Origin: Volvox africanus
Lineage: Eukaryota; Chlorophyta; Chlorophyceae; Chlamydomonadales; Volvocaceae
DNA length: 64,000 bases
Direction: 5' to 3'
Assembly: GCA_030268105.1 (NCBI GenBank)
Contig: BSDZ01000094.1
Span: 4,498,501 to 4,562,500, forward strand
Shown here: positions 13,401 to 23,544 of the stretch, one piece after another
Position numbering within the stretch: position 1 is the first letter of the stretch
How the letters are laid out: the number at the start of each line of letters is the position of its first letter
Notes under the pieces: generated by a model
The model's database searches: none
The model's input: the letters and a program-made list of their open reading frames with translations, nothing else
Told to the model about the DNA's origin: nothing
Translations under genes and position numbers: made by a program

Positions 13401-16400
13401 CGCCTCTTGCCTCGGCGTGCCTGAACAAGCCATGGGGAGCGGATTATGCGACTGCAAGGGAGGGCAGGGACACCGTATAGGGAGAAGTGTAGCATCGGGG
13501 GCCTTGTCACAACCGACGTGATATGCCTCACCTGCTGATCTCCCTCGCTTCCTCCTCTATCGGCAACGCTTTGACCTCCAGTGCCGACAGCCGCCCTGAA
13601 GAGCCATCCAGCGATTCCACCATGGACAGCATGGGTATGGGCGCGCGGAAGACGTCGTTCTCCCCCTCTTCTGATCCCTCTAAGACGACAAGGTCGCTCG
13701 TGTCTCCCGCGCTCCTGCCCCGGCGCGCCTCCTGGACCATGCTGTCACTGGCTCTGACGTCACAGGTACTCCGCCCCCGTTCCTCCCCGCTCGACAGCGG
13801 GTGCCCCTCCTCTTCTACCGAAACCGTGGGTGTCACGTCTGCATCGATGGCGCCATGGGTTATTACGCGGTAGGGGAGCCGCGCGACGGAGCTAAGGCCA
13901 GAGCGCGTGCGGGTGCTGCTGCTGCTGCAGCGGGAGAGCAGGAGATCCGATGGTTGCAGAACCCCTGGAGAGTTGGTTTCGGGGCCCAACTCTGATCCGG
14001 TCATAGTGGTTGCGGTAAAGTTGGTGGAGCCGGACGCCAAACCAAGCAGGCGAGGCTCAGGACCGTGGGACAGCGGCTGCGGCTGCTCCTGTTCCGCTTG
14101 CAGCTGCAAGGACAGTATTAGCAGCGGTTATGTTGGTAAGAATAGCGGTAGTTGCTGCAATTGCTGATGGTGCAACGCCAACGGCACGGAAACTATGCAG
14201 GTGGCCTCAAAACGCGTGTAATTTATTTTCCACCTTCACCTTGACAATCAGGGGTATAACATCCACTGGCCAGAACCTCGGGATGGCTAATGCTGCCATC
14301 ACCCCCACCACCGCATCACAGCTCCGGATCGCGGAATCCCCCCATCCCACAACCCACCCCGTAGACCGCATCTTTGATGGGTATTGACGGCGGCCGAGAC
14401 ATGTCAGCATTGTCGCAGCTTGCTCCTCCGGCTACAGCCGTGTCGATGCTCGATGATCCCTGCGTCCGCGCCACGTTCGCCGTTGCAGAAGCTGTTGGCT
14501 TCGCGGCCTGTGCCGACGTTTGCTCTTGCAGTGGGTTGCGTTGCTGGTAGGCCGTGACGTGGTGGGCCTGCAGCATCGAGCTGAACACCACAATCCAAGC
14601 CTGCCACGTCAGTGACACTACGATGACCACCGGCAGCGGGGCGCCAGGCAGTATGTTATAGCGGCGCCACACCACGCAGCGTAGCGAGGCGTCCAGGGCT
14701 TGGGCATGGTAGAATTTATGAACCGGCACCTAAAGACGGGGCTCAGCCCACATGGAAGGCGGGTCAAAGAACCGCGGCAGTACGATGATAGTTGCGTTTG
14801 CGGTTGTGAAGGTGGTGATTGTGATGTGGGGGTGATGTTGGAAGCAGGAAGGGGTCCTATCGCAGTCCTTGATTGTGGTTTCTGCCGGCAAGCATAGGGC
14901 AGTGGAGCAACTGCGGCATGGCCTTGCCATAGACTTTTAACAAACGAACATTGCTATATTCGTTACCATGTCAATACGGTAGCACGAAGTTACAGCACCG
15001 TGCCACTTAGCATGCCGCATCAGGAACGGATTTCGAAGCACATTCTTGGGCGATATAATCTCCGACAATAAAATGCAGAAGGCTTCTGGTTATTCAGTTA
15101 ATAGCTCGTCCCTTGTCTGCATCCCTCACATTTCTCAGAAGCTGAATTTAGGACCCCGATGGTCCTTCATTCGCTTGCCAGAGCCGCTAAATTGCACACG
15201 TCGTTCATGAATTGCACATTACCTGACAAAAGAACGCATCTGCCAGGGAAAGCAGGCAGTGCTTGAAAAGGTAGTGGGTCTCGTTAGGCAGGCGCGGCAC
15301 TAGATGGAAGACCTGCAAGCGGACGGGTGGACCCGGGGGTCACCGTTCAGCCTTCAATATACATCGGAATTCCAAAAGGCTAGCGCTAATGAGGCCGACG
15401 TCAGCCGAAGTATATGAATTCCTGTGGCCTTTACAACCCATTTATAATCGTACGAAGGGCCGCTAGTGCATTCTCGTACACACACACATCTTCTGGTACA
15501 TCAAGAGGTAACAACGCCTCTGGCTAATTGGACTCCCCGACCCTGGGCTTCTGTGACAAGCTCCGCTTTTACAGTATTGGCCCAACGCTGCCTATTTGTT
15601 TACGTGGCAACGAGGGCATTGACCTCACCTTAAGAAACGTTACGATGCCATATATGCTGAAGTTCGGAAGTCCAGAGACCCAGATCGGGAAGAGACGAGG
15701 AAGAAATGTGTGGGGCATTGTGGGATACGGGCTGTTAATGGGTATGAGAACTAGTAGATATCCTACATTTGACAACGGCTTGGTGTTCTACAACACATGA
15801 TAGGGGGACAAGTTTGCCCCTCAGGACTTAATGAGGCGGTTGCTGTGACGGCGTCAAACTAAGACTCTTTCAGAAGTCGTCGTGGCCAAGGACAAGGCAA
15901 TTCAGGATAACGGCGCAAGATGTCGTACCAGTTCATGCCGATGCAAATGTGCTCTCTCCACCGCAGCCATAGCTGCCGCCGCAACAGACACAGGAGCACA
16001 GAGGATATAGAGCACGCCAGGAAAATTTGGATCACAGCAGTCTCGATTCCCCATCCGTGGTAAAGCAGGTAACTGGTCTCGGCAGAGGCGCGGAATATTT
16101 GCCACCCCAAGGTGTACCCAGCCACTTGCTCCGTCAAGTATCTGATTGGTATGACGCCACAGGACGAATAACCGAATGAAATAAGGTTATTTAGTTGCAT
16201 GTATGTGTCTTATCCTCGTTTAAATGGTCAACTGCGGTTGTTCAGGAAGGAGGCCCCGAGGTGACGAGGACCCGAACCCGCAGCCTGACACGGCTCACCG
16301 ACACCGGCCCGGTCCTCACCTGCTGTAACCTGGCGTTTTCAAGATTGGAATAGGCAAAACGGCCTGATAAACAGCAGTAATTAGAGTGTCCCGCAGCTCT

Positions 16401-16528
16401 CTGTTTGGTAGATGAGGAAAATGGATGGCACTGAAAAACTCGACCACATTGTCAAAAGTATCATTATTCCAGGTGGTGCATACCGTAATGTTGGGTGAGC
16501 TGGAACATGCTGTTTTGCGGTTGGGCAA
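4493..16528 (-). CDS. Very large multi-pass membrane protein with C-terminal ankyrin repeats
   Basis: Not a named gene. Exons (minus strand, high to low) fit at about 16.5 kb-16318, 16141-15.9 kb, 15312-15223, 14729-14358, 14103-13532, 13420-12991, 12590-12487, 12063-11289, 10934-10548, 9532-9374, 9224-8685, 8410-7994, 7672-7088, 6821-6704, 6338-6265, 6133-5396 and 5173-4493. Every junction from 15312 downward is phase-compatible, which supports one gene. Order in the protein: membrane helices (first module), Ser/Ala/Gly linker, a small motif R-K-G-S-L-I-V-H-L, a second set of membrane helices, a second linker with the related motif P-R-R-T-S-I-L-H-L, a V-V-H-V-E-L-W-R-G segment, ankyrin-type elements (T-G-L-P-L-M-H-A-A-V and L-T-P-L-H-L-A-L), then a Gly-rich C-terminus. 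Two or three genes instead of one cannot be excluded, and the 5' end is uncertain. Function unknown; a membrane-tethered ankyrin scaffold or sensor is inference. Confidence 0.6.
5396..7672 (-). other. Ankyrin-repeat region
   Basis: Ankyrin-type elements occur at the end of exon 7672-7088 (L-A-V-A-V-E-A-G-C, then T-G-L-P-L-M-H-A-A-V-K-S-G), in exon 6338-6265 (G-E-T-A-I-D-L) and at the end of exon 6133-5396 (L-T-P-L-H-L-A-L-A-L-G-D-D-G). They are separated by long Pro/Ala-rich spacers, so this is a loose array, not a compact solenoid. Ankyrin repeats generally mediate protein contacts; the partner is unknown. Confidence 0.6.
9192..10934 (-). other. Membrane module, copy 2
   Basis: About five hydrophobic helices span exons 10934-10548 and 9532-9374, and the module closes in the next exon with Q-A-R-H-I-E-A-Y-R-H-Q-R. 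Shared features with copy 1 are an R-E-(L/P)-L/R block, a W-(E/Q)-A hydrophobic helix and the Q-A-x-H-x-x-A-Y-x-x-Q-R end. All junctions are phase 0. Confidence 0.6.
9996..10085 (+). repeat. Dispersed repeat, copy A
   Basis: This segment begins GGTTATAGTGACTTG and resembles 38731-38815 over roughly 85 bases with substitutions and a small gap. It sits in an intron between membrane-module exons at 10548 and 9532. The family is unknown; an old SINE or transposon remnant is plausible. Confidence 0.5.
12761..12803. repeat. AT-rich island
   Basis: A run of TA/AAT-rich sequence (TATACATATACATATATAAA and neighbours) in an intron between exons at 12991 and 12590. It stands out sharply from the GC-rich surroundings. 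No open frame or element boundary is visible. Confidence 0.6.
14358..16528 (-). other. Membrane module, copy 1 (N-terminal)
   Basis: Several hydrophobic helices are encoded across four exons, including I-Q-I-F-L-A-C-S-I-S-S-V-L-L and P-V-V-I-V-V-S-L-T-W-Q-A-W-I-V-V. The module ends in Q-A-H-H-V-T-A-Y-Q-Q-R at about 14570-14538. The same closing pattern recurs in copy 2. The junction after the exon that starts at 16141 is unresolved, and a small exon may be missing there. Confidence 0.55.
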
Positions 16529-17016
16529 TTATAGCAGGCATCCTTCGCCACATGAAGGCCTTCCGTCGCTCTTCGACGCCACATTATATTTTCATCATGA
16601 TATTTGCATAAATTACCAGCGTCGTCCATATGACTGTGTACTTTTCTAAATGTTTACATCCCGTACAATCCGTATAACCCAACGGACCAGATCCAGCATA
16701 TGCCACCCACGCTTAGCTTATACATTGGGAAATTGTGTTATTTACTGCAAGTTACAGCCAGTTACAATCTGGGACGTACATTACGGAGTAACTAATTTTA
16801 CGTGAGGACGCGTTGTGTTTCTTAAATTCCGATATGGTAGCAATCCTTGTTATTACGCCATGAAATCGGGAAACCTCCTCGTCTGCCCTAAGATTGTCAA
16901 CATTTTTTGAATTTGCGCCAGCTGTTTTTGTGCACGTGTCAGCGCATTTACTATTGTTTGCACAACATTTATACACTTGTTATCTTTATGAATCGAGCAG
17001 TCCCTTGTAGCCAGAA
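16529..17016. other. Divergent intergenic region (likely shared promoter)
   Basis: About 0.5 kb lies between the apparent 5' end of the minus-strand ankyrin gene and the plus-strand start at 17017. It is AT-richer than the flanking exons and has no convincing open frame. It probably holds both promoters, but no clear TATA box was identified. Upstream exons of either gene could also lie here. Confidence 0.45.
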
Positions 17017-20000
17017 ATGGTCCGCAGCAAGAATGGTGCCGTGTCCATGAACACCGGCAAGAAACTGTCACGAGAAGCCCTGGGACTCATTAATAGTCAG
17101 ATACTCAGATATAATGATGCTGACAGCTCAGCTTGCCTGATGGCTGCGGTCAAAGACAAAGGTTCTCACTCTGCCCTGGCTTCGGATCCTGAAGATAGAG
17201 GGCGCAAAGAAAATTACAATAGAAATCTGTCGGCACCGCCCGTTGTTAATCATGGACAAGAACTGGAGCTGCCTGAACAGCAGCGTAACAAGGATGCCGG
17301 TACCGCCAGCAATCACAGGGGCCCCGCAGCAGCCACAGGCCCCCCTGAAGATCAAGGGCGTGAATATCACAGACTCGAACAGCATAAGAAAAGGAAGAGC
17401 GCAGAGCAACAGGGCCAGGAGGGGCGCAACGTTGGCGTGGGAGGCGGGGACGCAAAATCGACTACGACTGCCGACGCTGGCGCCGATGCGCATTTAGCAG
17501 GAAGCAAACGGAGAAAGAAGGGCTCACGAGCTTCCAAGGACAAAGGTATGCGGTGTCCTTTGCATGAAATTGGAACGGTGCATAGGTGCGTGAGCATCTC
17601 GCGCTTTTCCATGCAGACCAACTAGCTGCGGACGCCGGCGCAAAGAGTGCGCTAACTAGCAGCGTCAGTCCTACAGATCCTGCCGCTGCTGTCAACGGCC
17701 ATTCGAAGAAGCCTAGAAAGGAAAAGAAACAGACGGCTGCAGCTGCATTGGATGTACAGGCAGGTCCAAGCAAATCAGCAAAGGACAGAGAGACAGAGAC
17801 GGGCGCTCCCCAGGCTACATCTCAGCCGGAGGACGCAGTTACCACGCAATCCGTTGCCACGCGGACGGAAACCGCAGCGCTGAAGGCCTCCGCACCTCCG
17901 GTCCATATCGCTGAGGAGCGTATCGGTGCAGCAGTAGCACCGGGTCCTGAGCTGCCTGGTGAGCGACAGGAGGGCACAACCGGCTTACCGAGCGCTGCCA
18001 CAAATCCTGCAGGACCTGGCACCAATGCCATTGGTATTCAATCCTTCAAGGAATCTGGAGCTGTGGCGCTGCAGCCAGCAGCCGCACCAGTGATTGCAGA
18101 AGAGGCTGGGCGGTATTTCCCAGAGACAGGCACCACACCCGTGAACGCGTTCCTCCCAGAAAGATTACCACGACCCGAAGAGACAAATGCGCAAGAAAAA
18201 CGTGCAATTATCGAATTGCAGGTCGGCATGAATGGCGGTCACGCAAGCTAGCTTAGTGTAATGATGGGTGGGCGAGAATAGTATCAATGCCATCCCTGCG
18301 AAATAGCAATTTCTGAGCATATGTTTGCGTATAACCTATCTTCCAGTGTGCTTACCTTGCTAACCTTATCTATCGGGCCATTTTCGTGCAGCGACAATTG
18401 TCAGAGTTGCAAGTAATGTATAAGGATCTCAAGGTAAGTTAGAGGTATCGGCTTTCACGCACTTTGGATTGTGCCGGTTTTATCCTTTCCTCGTGTGGTG
18501 GGATCTGCTTTTGGTGTTTTGGCTTGGCAACGGAAAGGATGGTTAATCTTACGGTTATGCAGGCAACCAAGATCGGGCAAATGGACAAGCTGTTGGCGGA
18601 GATGGCTGAGCGCGCAGAGGGACGGGTGCGTCGGTAGCTTTGCAAAGGTTTCCCAATGTATTATGTCAGGGTCGTGTGAAATTTGCATCTCTAACTTCTT
18701 CGTTGCATGATATGCAAGGAAGAAGTTAAAGATATGCAGTTGAGGTGTGCAGTTCCGGAAGGGAGGCGAAACAGGTTGAGGTGTGCGTGTGTGTCCTCGT
18801 AAGTACCTGGATGACCCCAGTGGCATCCGGATCGATGCATGTCTTGCTCAAATCGATGCGCGTTTTGGCAGGTATGCGTCGCGGAGCAGCTAGCTCGGCA
18901 CTGGGAAGGCGTCGCCAAGCGTGCACAGGAGGAGGCGATAGCCGCGGGGAGCGTGGAGACGGCAAACCGTATTGATGCTCTGGAGGTAAAATACCTTGCA
19001 AGCAAGATGTTGGCGAAGTATACAGCACCTCATCTATTTGCTTAACTCGCTCTGTCGTTGATTTCTGTCCGTACTTGGCCTGACAACCAACAACTGCGCA
19101 TTAGTAAAAAATAGCATAAGCTTCTGCCATCAAACCCTTCACAGGCAGAAGCCAATCAGCTGCTCAAGCAAAACCAGAACTTGCTGCAACGCGTGACTCA
19201 ACTCCAGCTGGAGCTGTGCCACGCGCAGCAAGATCTTCATGACGCTCGAGCGGAGCTGCTGCAGTTTCGGACGTCCACAGTGCGTGACCTTCAGGGGAAC
19301 GCCAAGGACAAGGACAAGGATCCCGATACGGCGTTACCGGCTGGCGCAACTGCTGAGACTGAGCATGTCAAGGATGTTAACGGGGCGCCGCGTCCTGTAG
19401 CTGAGGCGGCAGCGCAGGTAAACCAATTTGTTGGTTCGCGTGTCGATGCGCAACTAATTACTCCGTTATTCGAGCGTTTGTTAACAATAGGTTGCCCGCG
19501 TGTTGTAGGAGTCTTTGCCTGAAGTAACTCTGGGCGGCGTTCGCTCCTATGCCATCACTGATGCTGCCGCGACAGGAGGCCGTGGTGACGGCGGGCGTTG
19601 CTCTATGTCCTTCGGCATAGGTCTGCAGTCCGAAATGCTGTCGCCAGGTGCAGGCGAACAGACAACAAAAATAAATGTGCAGCTTTTCCCCGTGCAGGTG
19701 TGCCTAAGCTTCTTAACCATATCGGTATAGATGCACCCTATCCTCGCTTACCCTCTAGATCCCCCTCCTGTAGGGCCCCAGCGTAGTTCCAGGATCAAGC
19801 AGTCGGAGCGTAGGCATCAGCACGGACTGCCAACGCATCGTCCAGATGCTGCCCAGCATTCGGTGGGTTTTCACTGATGTATATTTTTTGACCTTGTAGA
19901 GCTAACGAGCTGCGAGGTCACCCATGATGCTGCTCGACATTACGAGCCGATAATGTTGGGCTGCAGGTCGCCTTCTCGCAGCATTCAGTCTCACCGCGGA

Positions 20001-22552
20001 AGACTCTCGCGACCATCATCAGTTGCGCCTTCTTTTGACATTGACCTGCTTGGCGGCGTCCCTAGGGCTGGTAGCCTCAGCAGCGAACGCGGAATTGATA
20101 CGGCGTGCCAACGCGTCATCCAGATGCTACCCGAGTTAAGGTAATCGTCCGCTTAATGCAATCACGTTTAAGGGGCTGGTTGGGGCTTTTTCCAACGTTC
20201 ACCACTGACGGTCTTCCTGCAGGCAACCTTCACCAAGCATCGAGCCGAGCGGTGTAACGCCAGCAACGGCCGATGGGAATGGGGCCAGCTTGCGTGTGCA
20301 GGAAGGAGGCAGCAAAAGGCAAGACATATGTACAGATTGTAGCTGTCGGTACTGTTCCGAATCACTACGCAGAAGAGTGAGCTTGCGCACGTATGTGGCA
20401 AACGTGTGTCATACTCCTTGATGCAGGCTGTCGGACGGCAGCCCTATCGACGGCATCTGCGGGTCTGCCAACCGCAAGACCACATGTGTGAGCACGCTGG
20501 CGGACTTGACACATGCGCACAATATGTGCGCGCCCGAGGCGCTGGGGAGTACTGCAAATCAGCAGGTACGGGTAGACTTCGGAGCTTGAACATTAAAGCG
20601 CGTTGTTACTTGTCAGTTCAAAGTGTAGAAAGATTACCTGGAATCAAGGACGAGACTTAGGGTGTGCACTCCAAATTTGCCACCGTCATTTGCATGTTTC
20701 CGCATCCATAGTCTACATGACATGCAGGGGCAATACAGCTTCGTGGATTTGAACCCCAGTCCGGCACGGAAGGCGTCACACATGGGGGTGGCTGCCAGTA
20801 TTGGAGGTTTGGCTGCTGCGGCTACGATGGGCGTTACCAAGCGCGGAGGGGATCAACCCAGTGGGGTAAGCGCTCCACATCAGGGTTGCGCGTACTTTGT
20901 GGCATCGCTTAGCGACCCATCATGATAATGCCCGCGTTCGTGCACTTACGCTTCGTGTACTGCAGGCCGGGGAAAGGCAAGCCGGACCCATACAGGGGGC
21001 TTCACTCCTTGTTACTGCCGCAGCGGCAAAGGGGCTGCCGCCGTCTCCAGGTCTCCAGCAGCAGGTGGGATTTGAACACCGAAGCTTCCTGAGCACCAGA
21101 TCGTTAGGTATAATTGCTCTCGACAACCAGCATTATCGATTTGCCTGCCTTCATAATACACTTTGATGGTGCATCCCCAGCTAGAACGTTGGCGCTAACG
21201 GTATGCCCCAAGTATCCAAGATCGTCGTACGTGCATTTAGGAAGTGTTTTTCTACACTTTCTGCCGCACATGCCGAACTCGGCCCCGCAGGCGGATTATG
21301 CTGAAGATGTCAGCCCTCATGCAATCCCAGTGGCTGCTACAATCACTCACTCCGGGTCGGTCGCAAGTAACCAGGTCAGCTGCAACATTTCTGGGCTGGT
21401 TGCACGCGCATTGGCGCAGCCGCAGGAGGCTCAGCAAGCAGTTGGCATGCAGGAGGTCGGCCGTGCGCCACAGGTACGACCAACACCAAGCAAGACTGCA
21501 TGTAATGTTTTCCCACACATTGCGAGTCATTGTGGAACATGGCTCTTGGTCAATTGACTGTTCCGGTTGCCTCCCTGCCCTTAACCGTAGGCTTGTGGTG
21601 ACAGGTCGCCAATGTTGGCAAACATGGCACTGGCTGCGCTGCCGTCACACGCCATGGCAGTTGCAGGTGTTGGCGACCCCATGCTGCAGGGAGGCAACAC
21701 AAGGGAACTGTCACGGGGCGACAATAATATCATCAGGTTGGACAATCTAAGATGCCAGTTGTTCATCTCGCCCTTAGCAGCGAAACCTTGGTGTTCCCGT
21801 TTGATGTAGTTCGCCTTCACCACGCACGGCCAAGCTGAATTTTTATGAGCGCCTTCTTGAATGGCACGTCGACGTAATTTCCACGAAGCCATTGGAAGCG
21901 TTTCGGATGACACACATGGGGTGTGGCATGTCCTTCGAGATCCGGCAGGTGCGTGGAGGTCACCGTTGAAAGGTCCTGACATTTCACATGGCAGCAGCCT
22001 TGGCCAATGCACAGCGGCCATTTGCTTTATCAAACCTATCAAGTGCACGTCATACCTGATTCAGGTATGCTTGCGTCCGCATGTATGCTTTCAAGAAAAT
22101 GGAACTTTGCAAGTTTCTGCCTTTGTCTAATGCAACCCAGACGGAAGTGGATGACGACGACTTGGCGGAGGACGTGGTAGATGCAGACCAGCCAGCGGAC
22201 GTCCATGACGGCAACACGGCAAATGACAAAACCAAATATTACGAGTACATTCCGCTGGACCTGGGGACCGTGAACGAGCTTCTACCGGCGTTCCTCAAGG
22301 TGATCCAGTATTTTGTGCACTAACAACTTCAATGTGTAAAATCTCTGTGTGTAAATCTCAAACGACCAGTACCGGAGGTTGCCTGCCTGGTGCATCAGGA
22401 TGTTGATCGCCATGTTAAATTCGCATGGTTGTATGATGTACCCATGCGCACTTCCATTGCAGGAGACTATCACGATACCAGCGGATCAGCGACCGAAGTT
22501 GCTGGAGAAGCTTGACAGGGCTATCAAATCTACACGAGGCAAGAAGTTGTAA
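17017..22552 (+). CDS. Coiled-coil protein of unknown function with duplicated CQRxxQMLP motif
   Basis: Family not recognised. The start ATG at 17017 opens exon 17017-17545, which joins 17617-18221 in phase, then 18392-18433, 18563-18625 and many short exons (for example near 18872-18987, 19144-19418, 19812-19865, 20412-20571, 20745-20870, 22140-22300), ending with TAA at 22550-22552. In order: a lysine/glutamine-rich N-terminus with basic K-R-R-K-K (possible nuclear signal), a low-complexity acidic/Ala-rich section, a coiled coil (residues E-A-N-Q-L-L-K-Q-N-Q-N-L and following), two copies of a C-Q-R-(I/V)-(V/I)-Q-M-L-P motif, a Cys cluster C-x2-C-x-C-x2-C near 20340, more Ala/Gln-rich sequence, and a conserved-looking C-terminus (Y-I-P-L-D-L-G-T-V-N-E-L-L). 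Some middle junctions were not phase-resolved. A structural or scaffold role is only a guess. Confidence 0.65.
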
Positions 22553-22747
22553 CTGGACGTGGCGGCTGGACGTGGCGGCTCGCATGTACATGAAAATACG
22601 CAAGGGACATGCCTAATTGGGCTGGTATGCTGCAGACGCCAAGCTGTCCGCGCTTGAGGCCCGTGCTATGGGCTGAGATGCGGATGCTGGAGCGGACCTC
22701 GTGGCTTATACCGTGCGTAGCTGGAATGCTGCAGCTGCACGAACGAA

Positions 22748-22752
22748 TGTAA
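22748..22752 (+). terminator. TGTAA polyadenylation signal
   Basis: TGTAA about 0.2 kb after the stop at 22552, a normal 3' UTR length for volvocine genes, so likely the poly(A) signal of the coiled-coil gene. Confidence 0.55.
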
Positions 22753-23544
22753 TGTTAACCGGGTGCGGTATTTATATGCTTGACGTGAGTGATGATGCGT
22801 GATTTGGGGGTTCTGGTTAGACGAAGGTCGGCATCGGTGCGCCGTGGAAGTTCTGTATGGACTGAATGAGGCAGGGCCCTGAGGTGACTGCCAATGTTGC
22901 GTTCTCGAAGAGAAGTACACGTTGACATGAATTAGACCCAAACCTGCGCATTTTAATGCATGTAACATGGCTCATGTGTCTTTCTATACTGTACACCCTT
23001 CCCAAAAAAACTTTTGGATGAGCAACCGTACTGTGATAGTCCTAGGGAGGCCAGAGGCGGCGTTATCCAATCATGATTACGTCATTCTTGATGGTCCCTT
23101 CCATTCTCGCAGACAGCGCGCAGGCACACTACCCAGGTAAAAAATGCAAAAACGTCTTAACAGACTGGATACTACGTGGATTACGATACGCACCATGAGC
23201 ATATCAGCTGGCAATGCACTGCACAGAATGCGCTAAATCTGTTTGCCAGTGTTATCCCCACAAGTTGCACCGGCAAGCACATGTACGGGTGCTTTCTCAG
23301 AGGCCATGATTTTAGCAGTTTCATTTATTTTCTGAAAACGCTATAGCGTGTGCTCCTGTCGTTCTGAAGAAACAATAGTCTGGCTGGGGGTCATACCTCC
23401 CGTGCATCGTACGAGCTGGCATCTCAATATTTGGCGGCGTTCTGCCAGTTAATGTGACTGGTCCTTCAACATATAGCTTTATTTTTGCAATTCAGCACTA
23501 TTCCATCACTCGCACCCCTCAAGTAACGCTATCCGTTTTGGTGA
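22753..23544. other. Intergenic region
   Basis: No convincing coding exon, RNA gene or repeat is visible between the poly(A) signal of the coiled-coil gene and the TBC gene. It presumably contains the TBC gene promoter. Confidence 0.5.

Noticed and set aside
17128..17493. Minus-strand hydrophobic frames opposite the coiled-coil gene
   Set aside because: The plus-strand exon 17017-17545 joins the next exon in phase and reads as a charged protein. The opposite frames are its complement.
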